Source of the DNA: Fusarium oxysporum f. sp. lycopersici 4287 | Taxonomy: Eukaryota; Ascomycota; Sordariomycetes; Hypocreales; Nectriaceae | Reading direction: 5' to 3' | DNA: 64,000 bases | Assembly: GCF_000149955.1 (NCBI RefSeq) | Contig: NC_030987.1 | Location: forward strand, 2,447,236 to 2,511,235 | Shown: positions 24,498-37,914 of the stretch, piece after piece | Numbering within the stretch: the stretch's first letter is position 1 | Layout: every line of letters starts with the position of its first letter | Notes under the pieces: generated by a model | Database searches by the model: none | Seen by the model: only the letters and a program-made list of their open reading frames with translations | Told to the model about the DNA's origin: nothing | Program-made: the position numbers and the translations under genes

Positions 24498-27414
24498 TCA
24501 CAAGGCCAATCCTGTTCCGTCCTTTGTCCATCGATAAACCGCCAAAAGCTCCCTTCGCCGTTGCTGCTGCTCTCCCAGATCCTCAGGTACACGACCTCGA
24601 ACCTGAGCAAGAGCGCTGCGCATAACTTTGCTGAATTTTCGCTATCCATTATTAGTATTTGTGCTGAGACCTCAATTCCTAGAGAAGGACTTACCTGATA
24701 TTCTGTGCTTAGAGTGACAACACATGCTTCGTGAGCCCGCACGATTGTCTCGCATGCTTTTGCAACACTTGGCGATGCTTCCGACTGCAGCTTATCCGCA
24801 ATAAGCAGCAACAAGAACGACCCTTGAAGAAGATAGATACCGAAGAAGAACGGCATGAATTCAAGTCCAGGATCGAATTCAAGAATCTGGTTGATCGCTT
24901 CAGCCGCAGCAACAGCATGGCTCGTTGATGTGATGAATCCTTGCGATGAGATCCACAAATCCTCATCATCCAGCAAGTTGATGGGATCCCATTTTCCAGC
25001 CAATAGAATATGCAAGACGTGCATAACGTGCGTTCCGTATGCAATAACGATTCGAGTCTGTATATTGCTCTCGGTGAGACGATTCGATCCGTTAGTGTGT
25101 ACTGAGTGGGCTGACGGCGTGTTGGCATCAGGAACCCCTGAGCGCTCGTTGCCCTCGTTCTGAGCATCGACTCTTTCCTCTGCCGGACGGGGCAGGTTCT
25201 TGTGCTCGAAAGCCTGCAAGCTCTGCTCATAAATTTCCAGATGTCGAGTAATTTCCGCGGTTTGGGCATTCCACTCGTGGCCTTGACGAAAGCCGGTTCC
25301 GAAACGCGGGTGATTCTTTGCGTGGTGCAAGTCGACAATTTCACCCAGTATTGTCATGAGAGGGAGGAAATATCCAAATATACTGTGGCCTCGACACTCG
25401 TATTGAGGACCATGAGCTTGTGTCATGTCGGCGCCATACCCTTCTGGGCTTGTTCCTAGTAAATTGGGATCTGTGGTTGAATTCGAGTGGCCGCTGAAAT
25501 CGCCGCTCTGCCATCGGGCATCGTCCATGGGTTGCAACAAACCCTGGCACTCGATATCGAGCAGAAATAGGGGGCGATTGTAACATAATGCCAAATGTCT
25601 GTCGACGATGTAAAGGAGCCACCATATTCGGCGTCGCTCCTCACGTTCTTCCTCGCCTACATATCCGCTACCACTAATACCGCCTTCCCCATCATCTGCG
25701 GTGTCAGTGTCCATGTTCTCTTGAGTCGCAGGTGAAGGTCCAGGGGGAAGCTCGCGACCCAGCTTCAGCTCACGAGCAAGACCCCAAGCAGCGGTCCACC
25801 ATCTCATACTTGCGCCTTTGTACTCGCTAGCAGAGACGACGACCGCCAAATGAATGTAAGTTATCACGTCGTCAAGACTACCTGCGGCACCAAATGGCCC
25901 TGATTCGCCACTTGTAGCATCAAGGCTAATTGAGCCGGGCATAGCCACACCCAACCCACCAAGAGCAACACCATCAGCAACGGGGCTGGGCGCATCGCTC
26001 GGTGCTGTATGAATGAGTGGTCGAAGAAGATACACTGTAAGTTCTAAGAGCTTCTGACACGTCTTGGCACGAGCTGATGGTGTGCTGGCGAGGAAGGGAG
26101 CGTCACTAGTCTGTGCAGCAACCCAAAGCATGCTTGCCAAGAGGGCTGGTTGACATGGTCTCGGCCTCGTCTGATCAAGGAAATATCGCTTTCGGAATAC
26201 GAACCCTAAGACATAGGGTGACATCGGGTGCATCTGGGCCGATGAAGAAGACGCAAAGTATAAGTCGATTAAATCGCAAGCCAGCGGGATAGGGATAAGG
26301 TTGTTGAGATATGGCACCAATGGCTCAAGAACAGGATACCGCAACTTTGAGTTATTGAAGGCCGGAGCTGGGACCTGGGACTGGTATTGACCTGGCGGTG
26401 AAGCCATTGAGATACCCCATCCAGGTGAAGTTCCCTTCCCCATTGAGTACCCAAGAGGGCTATTTCCCATCCTGAATGTGGGGTTATTGGCAAAGTTGGG
26501 AGGACTCTGGGCTTGCATCGAATATGGGAATTCGGCATAACCAGGCATGTTGCCTCGTCCATTAGCCGCATATGACTGACCGTTGAGCACAGGACCTTCA
26601 AGACCTTGCGTCTCATAGCCGTGTGCCATACTTCCGAAACCATTAAGATCCAGACCGCCGTTATTTTCAATGTGTTCGCCATCCAGAGAGGAACGACCCA
26701 GGTGTGGTTGCTCGCTTATGTTGCCAAGGGGGTCAAGGCCTTCCAGACCTTGCGTATGTCGCATCACATCGTCGCCGGGATCTCTGCTCGATTTGCTGCT
26801 TGTGCTCGGATGTCGTTCATTAGACTGTTGCTCCAGTACCATATTCGACGAGTCGAGTCCCTTGTTGCCGGATTGGCCATTCTCAGATGTGGATTCATCA
26901 AGAGTCTGGCCATTGGCAGCTGCCGCCGCCTGAGCAGCAGCTTGCTGGGCCAGTTCCTTTCTCGATGCCTTTCCTCTCTTCTTCCTTTCGCGGATGTACT
27001 CACACCCCAGGCCGAATTCTACAGAAGTCAGAAACACTCCGTTAATGTTTGACCTCAGTACCTACCAATGCAGTGTGCGCAGGGGTGTTGACCGTCGCAT
27101 TTCGTGCGTAGTTGATTGCACTGATCGCAAGCTCGACTGATTCTTCTCCTGATGGGCCCTGAAGTGCTGGCGTTACGCGGATGAATTCCATAAGGATGTT
27201 GTCGATTCTTTACTTGGGGACCTGGCCTCTCCAGATGAGCATTTGAGAGGGGGACAGCTTGCGAAAGTGGTTGAATCGGATACTGATGGCTTTGCCCGAG
27301 TGATTCCAGTCCTGTACCTGACATCGTGCCTTGCTGGACGTTTCCATCCGGTGAGATGTTGGAGGAGGTGATGTTCTGGTAAGGTGAAAAACGTTGAAGT
27401 GGATTAGATAGCAT
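24498..27414 (-). CDS. xyr1: Xylanase/cellulase transcriptional activator Xyr1/XlnR
   Basis: Zn2Cys6 activator of xylanase, cellulase and D-xylose/L-arabinose catabolic genes. Exons on the minus strand are 27414-27066, 27018-24695 and 24641-24498, giving 938 residues, close to Trichoderma reesei Xyr1 (about 940). The start is the ATG beginning [10 protein letters not shown]; the frame extends seven codons further only via TTG. The zinc cluster spans residues 96-122 ([11 protein letters not shown]...CAHC...C) and is interrupted by the 47-base first intron at Ile116/Glu117. An Ala-rich stretch and a long Gly/Ser/Asn linker follow, then the fungal-specific transcription factor domain. The last intron (24642-24694) falls after TEYQ and restores the conserved C-terminus [13 protein letters not shown]...RRRE...YRWTKDGTG. 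It is flanked by unusually long non-coding DNA on both sides. Very sure of orthology. Confidence 0.96.
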
Positions 27415-30400
27415 GTTGCCGGTGCTCGCGCTCAACCGCAGACGCTGCGGAGGGTCTGGCGGCAGTAAGGGTATTGTGGGTTCGAGTATCCGTAGCTAGG
27501 ATAGGATCGGAGAATGTTGTGAGCTATTCCCCTCACTTGGAGAGACGGGGACAGCTTCACTGATAAACCTGGTCAGCTTGCCCTCCTGCAGGCAGAACTC
27601 AAATCAGTTTATGGGGAAGTGCTAGATGTAAGAGGTAGGTAAACAGGGGTTCGAGTCTGATGACGGCTGCAGGCGGGTTGCAGAGGCATCAAAACAGACC
27701 AAGATCAACGCGTATTGGTATTAGGGGGCAAATTTGTCGGGGAGCGGGGACCGCTGAGTGACTGACAAGGCATCTGACACCTTTGCATTATAGGTAGTGA
27801 TGAACACAGGGTTTTGGGAGTAGAGGGTTGTAAGAGTACGTCTTCCTGTATATATGAGGAGGGCAGGGTGTAAGAAATGGGTTGACACTTGACAGGGAAA
27901 GTGAAGGATTTGGGGAGATGAAAGACGGTTCAGGAGATGAGACAAAGTGAAGGCATACACTTACAGTACCCTGGTCGTTTGAGGTGTCTAGCTGCCGTCG
28001 TGAACTCTGGCTAAATAGCTTATTGCCAGATGCGTTGAGATTTGCGGCAATGTCAAGCTGGACCTCCTCTTTGGACTCTGTGCTTAAACACAGCTCGACA
28101 AGATCTTCGTCTTTGATGCAATTGATTTGATGATTCTTGTTTTAGAGAGGCAAGAGAAGAACGGAATCTTCATATCAAGATTGGTCACCTTATGGCTCGT
28201 TTTAAAGAGACCCAAGTAAAGTCAAGTCATGTCAGATCAGAAGACTGAGTGACTGACAAGTGGATCCTCGAGGTTTGACGTTGAGTGAGTCGTGAGTGTT
28301 ATAAAACTCAAAAACCCCGGAGTCGAAATCCAACTTTGAGACAGAGAATTGGGATCATAAAGATCAGAAAAAGAAGCAATATGGATAGATTCGAATGCTC
28401 TTAGCCAACGATGACAAGGACAATCTTGATCAGACGGTAACGGAAGAAGGGACGAGAGAAACGGGCGTTGTGTTTTTCTGGAGAAACCAAACCAACCGCT
28501 CGTGACTGAAATGTCGGGCGGTACCAGGAAAACCTGGGCATGGACGGGGCCTGTCGACAGAAACGGGGGAGTACTTTTACTAGACCAGCATGCCCCAAGA
28601 AGTTGCCGCACGCCAAATGGTTCGCTTACTACTCCGTACGGAGAAGTGAGGATCTAGCCTTAGTTAGACTCCAAGCTTGGGAGCGAGGTCCCGCCGAAGG
28701 TGGGTTGATGAACAGATGTGGAGTGGTGTAAGAGGTGGAGGATTTTTGGTACCATGGGGTGCCACTCCTACCAACGAATTGCTTGTCCTTGTCGGTTGGA
28801 TCTTCCGAGAAAGAATTCTTTAATGACTGCCATGTCACAGTCGCAGTCAATCTGGGGTGCCATGTTCGAGACGTGTTCTTTTCTTTTCTTTTCACCGGCC
28901 GGCTTGGAAACTAGCCGTGTCCTGCTTGTCACGTCTCGTCTTAAACCCGCCACAACAAATTGACATTAACCGTGAACCTGGGGAAATTGACAATAACAGT
29001 TCGTCCGTCTGGGGTCGAGATGCAATGATGCAAAAAGGTGGCAGCCATCTCCAGGATCTCATCTTATTATCCAGACAGCAATTGGACGGGGTAGAGGCGA
29101 GAGGCCACTGTCCGTAGCTTCCTCATATGATTGCTACCCATCTAGGAAAAGAGCTGTAGCACACCCAAGGTCCTAAAGCATGTGCTGACGTCTGAGAGAA
29201 CCGTTCATTGCCTTTGTTGGAAACAGTGATGTTATTGATTGAGCTTGTCTATTGTTCTATGGCTGTCCCTGTAGGGGAAAGCCCAGGGTCGTTGGATCTA
29301 GTGGCGTCGAGCGCGTGGCCGCCCATCTGAGGCTCTCAGACACTGACACACTGACACAGACATGACAAAGCCGGGCCTAACTTTAGATTAGCCGAGGCTT
29401 GACGTCGAAAATTCTCTCAGCGTTTGGAGTTTGGGGGGGAAAGGGAGACGGTAGAGTAGAACGGCATTGTAGAACTTGAAAGTGCCAAGTGCTCTGCTCG
29501 TAAGACGGTCGAAGGATGATGAAGGATCTTCGGGCTTCGTCCCCAGGGCCTACGATCCGTTCCGCAAGTTGCTAGAGGCGTCAGGGTATCTACTGCATGT
29601 GCTGTATATGCGTATGAACATATCATGGACTTGCACTGCATCTGCATCCACAAAGTGGATTGAAGCAGGGCAGGGAACGGGAACGGGAGGGAGGTGTGGA
29701 TGAAGAATGCTTGGGACTTTCCTATTGCTCTCAGTTCCCCGGATTTTCATGGTCGAGACAATTGACTTTATCCCCTTGTTCTGATGTTCTTTTGCTGAGA
29801 TTCGAGCTTGAATGTCGATGAACCAATGTGCTACGTGAACTGAACCCCAGGTGATTGATTGACTATGCGCCTTCCTTAACGGTTATTAGTGCACTGGGGG
29901 GGACTCTTTGGGGCTCCAGCTTTTATTCTTCCCCCAATCTCTGAGATCGAGGACAACCGGGGGCCAATTAGCTTTGGATTCGGCTCATCTCCAAGAGCTT
30001 AACTTACTTGGATGTTGTTGACCCCCAAAAGGGAATTACTCGCGAGCTTGTCTTTCGATTTAATTTCTCTCATATCCTGAAAATTTCCACTTCCAAGTTT
30101 GAAGTTGCAGCTTTGACATCTTCCTGCCAAACTCTTCACATCTTCTTTCTTACCAATTCTTGTGTAACCTCTGTTGCTGGACTATATTATCGGTAGCCTG
30201 TAGTTAACCCGGCATTTGCGCCCGCATTCGCGCACCAATCAAATAATCGAGAGCCCTGTCAGAGCCTGCACCGGAAGCGCGGATTAGACTCAGTGGAATG
30301 TATGCAATGCCAGGCTCCAGCATAAGTCAAGCTACCATGGGCGATTCAATCACTCCAAGCAGCATTTGAACCGCATGCCAGGGTCTTGGCCACGAGTTGG

Positions 30401-31279
30401 ATGGATACAATGTCTGGGCCCTCCATCGTGATCTTCCCCCAACTCTGTATTATACCGTACCTTACTTGCTGACCTATTGTTCCTACGTTCCTTCACAGCT
30501 CCTACGCTGTAACTCACTCTCCAGAAAGCCAATCTCGCCAATCGCTGCCTCCCCTCATGACGTCCACCACCGGAATGTCTTGCTTGTGGCGCCGAGGGTT
30601 CAACGGCCTTCCGGGCCGATTTCCCCACACTCGTCCCATCCACATACACCCCTGTTATGTACCTCCTCTGCTTTATGTATTCTGCACTCTCCCCGGTCCA
30701 AGGGCTCCATGAACTGACCCTTCAGTTCGTCTTGACACCATCTTCAACCAGAGACTCGCACTGCAGCGTGTGCTTTATCGTCCCTTGTTCCCGGATACCA
30801 CGTGGCTCCCTCTTACACAACCTCCTACGTCGCGATCGAAGCTTGAGTTTTGAACCATCTTTGTGATGTGACAGCCCTTCCACCTCGTTCTCAGCGGTAT
30901 AGCAGTGTCTATATGACCACTTTATCTGTAACCGCCTGAATCTCAGGTCGGCAAATGCGGTCTGTGAGCCTAGCTGAATTACGGAGAGCTGAGCCGGACA
31001 TTTTATTATTCAATCGTAATAATATAGCCAAAGCTTACCGCGTAGGAGAGAGATCCCGACTTAAAAGTTGTCACACCGCAATATGGCCAGTCGTGTAATA
31101 CGAATCTGCAAGTCTACACCTAATCCATCAATTAATTTATGCTTCTTGTTTTGGCTAGTATACTTTTGACTACCAACTCCGATCCCCATCTAGTAACTGA
31201 AAATTCTTCATCCAAGTCGTGACTATTAAAAACAAATGCAGCAATATTTACAGTATCGTAGCGGGAATTTTCGGCCCCT
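27415..31279. other. 3.9 kb region upstream of xyr1
   Basis: No gene recognised. It should contain the xyr1 promoter and leader, plus the 3' end of the NirA-like gene. CTGGGG, a match to the CreA/Cre1 consensus SYGGRG, occurs at 28852, 28978, 29009 and 29894, all on the plus strand. GGCTAA-type cores matching the Xyr1 recognition motif occur at 28009 (plus) and 29388-29393 (minus). Short open frames such as 28237-28611 and 30397-30717 show no family signature. Confidence 0.6.
28852..29014 (+). promoter_or_regulatory. Cluster of three CreA-type CTGGGG motifs upstream of xyr1
   Basis: CTGGGG at 28852-28857, 28978-28983 and 29009-29014, all in the same orientation and about 1.4-1.6 kb upstream of the xyr1 ATG. 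The carbon repressor Cre1 is known to repress xyr1 in Trichoderma. Binding here is inferred. Confidence 0.4.
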
Positions 31280-34028
31280 TTAATCTAAGCCCGGAAGCCA
31301 TCCACCACGGGATAATGAAGCTCCTAACCCATCAAGCGCTGCTATCTGGTCATTTGTTTCAGCTTGCATATTGCCGCTACCTTCTGTGCTGCTGTTAGGG
31401 GTATCCTGATTGTTGCTGTCACCAAACATGAACACAGAATTGTCCTGTCCATTGTTGGCCATCTGCCAGGCCTCAAAACTCTGGTGCCACCTTGCGCTGT
31501 CGTTCAAGAACCATTCTTGCCCATCCATCCTCATAGACCGGTTGGATGTTGGAGGATTGCTGACGGGCGGGACACTTGTGCCGGCGTTTGCCATGCTGTT
31601 GCGGTTGATGGGTGCAAATGCCTGCTGATAAGATGGCATCGATGATGTAACAGGGACAGAACCCCATCCACCCATAGGCTCGGGTCCAAATCCTGCGTTG
31701 GATCTGTTCAAAGGAATCCCCTGTTGCTGAGAAAGGATGGTGTTCGACAGCGGGGCGCTTGTCAGCATGGCGTCTGTTACAGATCTTTGAGGCTGGTGCT
31801 GCGGCTGTTGCTGTTGCTGTTGAAGCTGTTGCATCGGTCGAGCCAGTTGTGCTCGATTATACGGGGGAAAGGGGCTGTATTCACCCATGACCTTCATCCC
31901 CAGACCACCATCAGAAAGGGGCGAAGCTCCTGCCTGCGAATGAGGTGACGGGACATCAGATGTGCTGTATGTTCCGTATTTTTCGTCGGCCCGATGAAGC
32001 ACGAATGCTGCATCCTCAGGGAGTTCGCAATTCCACTTCCGGGCGAGAACGCTCAGGATACTCAAGGTTCTTCTCGCGCAAAGCCAATCTTCCGCAATTT
32101 CTTCGAGGTGCTTTACCCCATGAGTGATATCCCGACGAGCAGTTTTCTCGGGAAGATTTAGTAAATGGATTGTGCATGCGCTGTGCACCATATACACTGC
32201 GATGTTACAAATCTGGCGCAAGTTCCAAAGCTTCTTGTACAATCGAAGCAGTTTTGAGATTGCTCCAGCATTTGCTGTACAAATACGGCGGGGTGAGACA
32301 TGTGGCGGAAGAGGCGAAGAAGTAGGTGAGTACTTTAGGAAAGGTCGGAAGAGATGTATGTATTGGAGATGAAAGAACATGCTATTCAGGGTCAGTCATT
32401 TGTGGCTTAGCTGTCCGTTACTGCGTCACTTACTGCATCAGAAGCACATTGGGTAGCTGGCCATCTTTAGGCTCAAACTCCCTTGGAAGTTCTTTTCGCC
32501 ACTCTTCTAGACGGCGATGCAGCTCACTTAACTTCTTGAGTTCTACCGTCTTCCCACTGGACCTGCCAATGTGACTTGGATGGTAGAAGAAGGCGAGCAA
32601 ATCACTACTGATCTCGGAAAGCTTTGACATCTGCAGAGCAATAGCTCGTGTTCGTGCTGGTTGTTTAAATGACTGGTCAAATCCACTGTCCGTATAAGGC
32701 GACCATGATTCCGCATCTTCGTCGGGGAATACATCGAATTTGGAAACGTTGAACGAACTCTTGGGGATCTGAGGCAGCCTACCGAGGTAATTGGACCAGC
32801 ATTTGTCGAACAGATAGCAGCCCCAGAATGTAATTCGCCTGGCATCAATCTCATAATCACTCATTCGTTCTTTGTCGAGCTGGCCAACATCTAGGTTCAG
32901 GCCAATATCTTCAGCCATGCGGAAACTCATTCCGCTATAAACCCACCCCTTGGCTTCACGAGCACAACCGGCTTCTCTCACCGACATGAGTGCCAATGCT
33001 TGAACGGTAACTAATCGGGGTTTTTCGTATTCGTCGTTTTCAACAATCAAGCGTTTTGCCTCAGCAAAAAAGTGATCGCCTTTCGTCCGGCTATCGCCAG
33101 GGGTACCATAGGCGCCGGCTACACTTGTAAAATGGCAACCCAAAGCGAGCATAGCGTTGACCAAGAGTGATGAACAGTATGCAGTACCTCGTCCTATCCC
33201 GGCCTTGCCTCTCAAAAAGTCTTGGAAAAAGAGTGTTTTTGAGAGCGTGGTAAAGTAAGGGTAGTGCCAGTTGAAATACATGTTGATTAGGTGAGTGATG
33301 AGCTGAGTGTCTTGGGTGACGCGAGTCCAAGAAGTAATAGGATCCTGTCCAGCTGTGTAATCTTCAAAATTTGGCTCCATTTCTCCTTCGTGAGTCGGGT
33401 CACTCAGATAGATAAGATGAGAGGTACCTCCGATGAAGCGAACGTTACCGTTCTCGAGTCTGAGCTCACCCATTTTGCGAGCCAGATCCCTTTCACCCTG
33501 CTCGGGTTGGTCGGTAGTATAATTATCATTGGATTGATCATAATCATCAGAATCATCATTAGCCAACGGAACTGTCGGTTGTGGCGGTTGTTGCTGTAGT
33601 GGCTGCTGCTGTTGCAGCTTGATAATATCTTCGGCAACAGCGTCAAGGCTATTGCAGGTACGGATTTTCTGAACAATGCCCAACACGTCGTCTTCTTCAG
33701 CATTCAATATAGCTTCGATTAGAATCTGTAAGGTCGAATTGCGTGCCTTCATGCTGTCGACCTTTTCGCGATAAACACCCTTCCGGCGATGGTCTGAGTT
33801 AGGATCATAAACACACTCAGTTCCATATACGCTGGAGCACGCAGCGCAACTGGGAAGGGCACCATCGCACTTGGACTTGCGTTTCCGGCACGCTATACAC
33901 GCCGTACTCACGCATCGCCTCTTCTGACTGGCAGAGTCGGCGCCTCTGCGTGGCTTCTTGCGTGTTGACCCTTGGGCAGTTGTCGATGGACCCGGCTGCA
34001 CCGCGGTCTTGGATTCCGGCTCTTCCAT
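31280..34028 (-). CDS. Zn2Cys6 transcription factor, NirA/NIT4-like
   Basis: Nuclear binuclear zinc-cluster regulator. Exons on the minus strand are 34028-32434 and 32381-31280 (52-base intron), giving 898 residues. The start ATG at 34028 sits in a CACCATGG context; the five codons upstream are open only from TTG. The cluster uses Cys44, 47, 54, 61, 64 and 72 (CIACRKRKSKC...). It is followed by YDPNSDHRRKGVY and a predicted dimerising segment (NSTLQILIEAIL), an arrangement shared with nitrate regulators NirA/NIT4 and their paralogues. A poly-Gln run lies near residue 140. The intron junction restores LLMHMFFHLQY in the fungal transcription factor domain. The C-terminal third is low-complexity (Gln, Ser, Pro). 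Whether it controls nitrate use or is a paralogue with another job cannot be told, because no nitrate or nitrite reductase gene is nearby. Confidence 0.85.
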
Positions 34029-36186
34029 GGTGTAACTGAGCAAGCGAAATCTGGTGATGAAAATGCACGCAAATCAAACAAGTGGCAGAGGTCAGGATAC
34101 AAGGAGATCCAGATAGTAAACAGTCTTCGTGAGATGGTATGACACGATGTTTTGAATGAATGTGCTGGTTCGTAGGTCCACAACCTAGACTGTGGGGGAC
34201 GAAATTGTGGTTAGAGGTTGAACGGGGATCAGCACTTTGGCTCAAACTAAGCGAATATGAGGTCTTTGTGGTTGGTTAATAGATACGGGTGCGGGTGATA
34301 GTTTGGATGTGATAGATTGGAAAAGAGTTGGACAGGATTTGGAGACTGAGCATATAGTCCTCCTAACAACTATTCCATCCTGACTTTGCGGGTTTTGTAA
34401 TCAACCATGTCTGGTAGGGGCAAGGTGAGGGCTTCTGCCGAGTTGACCAACTCCACGGGACTTGTTACCCAGGGTCAACGCCGAAGACAGCCCGGGGGTG
34501 CCTGACCAAAGTGAGGTGATCTGAGATGAGGTGATGATGCGAGGCGATATAATGCGATGCAATGAAACCTGAGGTGGTAAAAAAAAAGACCGTGGATGAA
34601 GAGTGAAGAGGAATGGGAATGTGTGAGGTGGATTTCCTGCAGCTGAGGCCTAGACTCTGAACGCGGCTGATTAAGGTGAATCTTCAGGCGATTCCCGACT
34701 CGACCTGACCTGACACCGAATGGGTGTTCCTTCTGGTACTCTACTAATGTAGGAAAAGACCCTGAGGTAGGTGCACGCGTGGTAAGGTCAAGCAGGAGAA
34801 GGAACAGCGAAACTGACGTTGGTCAAGGAATTGAGTGGAGGCAAGAACCTAACATCAGCGTGGAGGGTCCCGCCTCCCCGTGGGTTCTGGCGACTCAGAG
34901 AAAGGCGTTATGTAAGTTGTCTCTCCTAGACCAGCCACTCTAAATTGAACATTGTCTGGACCTGGGTCTGATACTATTTCGGTATAGTCTGAATATTCGG
35001 CTTTTGGAGGGAATGAAGACAGCCCGGATAGCTTATTTCCCAAAGGTCAAAACACCAGCTGTCTATCACATGGGATGGGATAATATTCTCAACAGAGATA
35101 ATCGACATCTTTCCCGCATAATCCCCCACTTGAGATCGGCCAGCCAAGGATGTGGCTCCTCACCCTTTGCACAGTAGCGGCCCGGGGCTCCAGGGTCTCT
35201 GATAGCGGCTGTGCGACTTAGGCAGGCCGTCCTGATAAGCTCTCAGGAGAGTCCTCAGATTGGCTACAGAACGGCAATCAACAGGTCTAGATTCTCTATT
35301 GGGCCGGGACTTGAGCTGCATTCTTATCCACGGACGTGGTACCCAATAACCCCATCCGTGCTTCTTGTGGCGCCTTGAAGGAACGAGTTGGCCATGTACT
35401 GCCTTGTACTGTATGTCTACTCTAATCACGTGGACTGGCGGCTCAGCTGCACCTTATCAGCTTGAGGCATACGCTTTGACTTGTTCGTTCAGACTAGGTA
35501 TACCCAAATACATATGCACTTGTTCTCTCAGTCACCTTCTCAGTGTGATACCGGTTGACTAGAAAAGAACGGAGAGCAGCCGTATCAAGCCCCTGACAAT
35601 CCCTCTGTTAGAGCATGTCCAAGATAGCCTCCAAACTTTAAACCAGTATGAATCCAGCCATCAACAGTAACGTCAAAGCTGCCATCCTCTGCACCAATAG
35701 GTCCTCCGTTGTTGGTGCCTTGAGACCAGGAATCTAATATCCGGTTGATGACTCCTCAAGCCATTTACCAGCCGAGTTGCCCGCCCGTGTACTCCGTACT
35801 CGAGTTACACAGCAGATGAGGCGCGCGGAGTTCTCTCATGTTGCGGAGATTATATGTGATCGTTTCCAAACCTTATTAATCACCTACAACCCATTTCTTT
35901 TACATGCTCACAAAGCTGACATCACTAGCTACCTACTTTATACAAGGACCCAAATCATAATTTCGTATGAGTATCAATATATGTGGACTTAATTGCACGC
36001 TTAGCACTGTTTCTAATGGCAGGAAAATAATGTGCTATCCAGACTTGTCATGCTTTTAACGGTGGTGATACATACAAGGTACATCCGGTTATCTACCGTA
36101 CACTCTAGAAGGTGGTATATTACACAGGCATCCCATCCGCCTAGCCAAATTTCTTCCCAATTCCAAAAACCACATATTTCTTTTCA
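34029..36186. other. 2.2 kb intergenic stretch
   Basis: Lies upstream of the NirA-like gene and downstream of the mitochondrial S4 gene. Only short frames occur (for example 34855-35043 minus, open from TTG). A run of eight A occurs near 34580. No gene, RNA or repeat supported. Confidence 0.6.
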
Positions 36187-37914
36187 TTAACCTCGTCCCA
36201 AGTACCAGTTGTGGGCCAGCTGGTTGGTCAAATAGCTGAAAGGCGTGGGCACCTCAGCCATACCCTTTCTTGCGACAGGATGACGCAGGTAGACCGCAGC
36301 ACAGATGTTGGGGTTAACCTCAAGGTAGCGAGGGATGAAGGCAAAGGCAGACATGAATGGGCGAGGACGCCAGGGAGTAACATAGGGTTTAGAGGGATCG
36401 ATAGGGTTCTCGGAGTCGTTTCTGAGAATGTTGATGAGGCGGCGGGTCTCCTCATGGGTCAAGTTCTCAGTGGCCAGAATATTCATAGCCCGGTCGCGAT
36501 CTGCCTTATTCGTGATGCCCTCCAGACCCTTCTCAAGGACGTTGTTCTTGAATTGCAACTTCTTCGCCTCTCTCTCCTCCTTACTTGATTTAGAATTTGA
36601 TTTCTCAACTTGTGGTTCAGCGGACTCCTCAGCCGATGCTTCAGCTGAACCCTCAGCGTTGGCTGCTTTAGCCAGTGTTGAGTCAGCCTTTCGGAATGTA
36701 TCGACAGACTCAAGCTTTGTGATCTGAGCCTGAATCTGATGGAGGAGGTCTCGTGCGTCAAGTTCGCGAGCCTCAGGAAGAGACAGGAAACGCTGAGCAG
36801 TGTCACGAAATAGTCGTAAATCTTTCTTCTGCTTAGCAGAAAGGTTTCTCATATCACCCTTGAGAATCTCTCTGGCGGTTGTTCGGAGGTTTCTGACACG
36901 GTGCAACTGCACCTCTCGCTCAACACGCTTGCGCGCGTGTTTTCCAGGAGCCTTTGTATCAGCGGACTCAGCTTCCTCTCCTTCCTTAGCAACAGCCTCG
37001 AGGACTTTGGATCGCTTCTTCAGCCCATGCTTTCTGACTGACTCTTCTTGTTGGTCGAGCATCTCCTTCTCACGGCTTTCCATAGTTGTATACTCAGCTG
37101 TCTTTTGCTCTCCAGTGCCATACAGAACTTTCTCAACCTCAACTTGGAACATATCACCAGGATTCAATGCGTACGATGGGTGGACCATCTGTCAAATGTT
37201 AGAGCAGTCCGTGATAGGAGTTTTCTATTGAAACAAACCTTCTTGCCGTTGACCTTGACAGCTCCGTGAATAATAAATTGACGAGCTTGTCGTACACTGC
37301 TAGCAAACATAGCACGGAAAACAGCTGTATCCAATCTTCGCTCCAATGGCGCGAATGTCATTTGCATATAAGGTGTCATGTTCTGGAAATGCTCCGAGAG
37401 CATATCATTCACATTTCCAAAAGCTCGGCCTCGCTGAGCAGGATGAGAAGGACTTCGGACTGTTGTACTGCCTTTGGGAACTCTGGAGTAGGTCTCGGCG
37501 GTCACATTGGACGTCGTCAGACCTGAACCACGACCAGCCGCCTGCTCGGCACCATCGTTGGCGGCTAGGTATTCGGGAGGGAGGTCGACAGCGGATTGAA
37601 GACGTCTTGAAAAGAGCCGCACCCACTTCTTCTCGGAAACATGCTCGCCGTGATAACCTCGGGTTTTCGACTTGGCTGCCCATTTCTGCTGGAAAAATGT
37701 TGCTCGACTATTGACTTGGGGCTCACGACCGGCTGCACGGGCAATGTTAAACAGATTGTACTTGTTCCATGATTGCCTGAGTTTCTATATGGTGTGTCGG
37801 TTAGCAAGGCAAAATTCACCTCGCGCGGGGTGGAACAGCCAGCCCGGGTCAATTGGGGTCAAAGGTTGAGCATACCGGTCTCGTCAGACTATAGTATTTC
37901 GTAGGCCGACGCAT
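36187..37914 (-). CDS. nam9: Mitochondrial small-subunit ribosomal protein uS4m (Nam9-like)
   Basis: Component of the mitochondrial 37S ribosomal subunit. Exons on the minus strand are 37914-37876, 37784-37239 and 37188-36187, giving 528 residues. The 13-residue first exon ([13 protein letters not shown]) joins [13 protein letters not shown], the typical Nam9 N-terminus. The S4 RNA-binding domain (about residues 160-225) contains [21 protein letters not shown] and [16 protein letters not shown], restored across the 50-base second intron. The second donor is GTTTGT, weaker than its neighbours. Between about 225 and 430 lies a long charged Glu/Lys/Ala-rich insertion, as in fungal Nam9. The C-terminus ends in NWYLGRG. 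The gene is divergent from ctf18 across 338 bases. Confidence 0.92.

Noticed and set aside
27648..27658. GGTTCGAGTCT resembling a tRNA B box
   Set aside because: The flanking bases do not form a T stem, and no A box, anticodon arm or acceptor stem can be drawn.
28237..28611. 124-codon minus-strand frame upstream of xyr1
   Set aside because: No family signature; ordinary chance frame in non-coding DNA.
31280..34028. Assigning the gene as the nitrate regulator nirA/nit-4 itself
   Set aside because: The zinc cluster and following segment are shared by several paralogues, and no nitrate assimilation genes are nearby; a family-level call is safer.
32434..34043. Upstream starts for several genes (for example 34043, 27435, 22524, 47180, 50533)
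   Set aside because: These frames begin with TTG or CTG. The first ATG in each (34028, 27414, 22449, 47171, 50590) is better supported by context or family N-termini.
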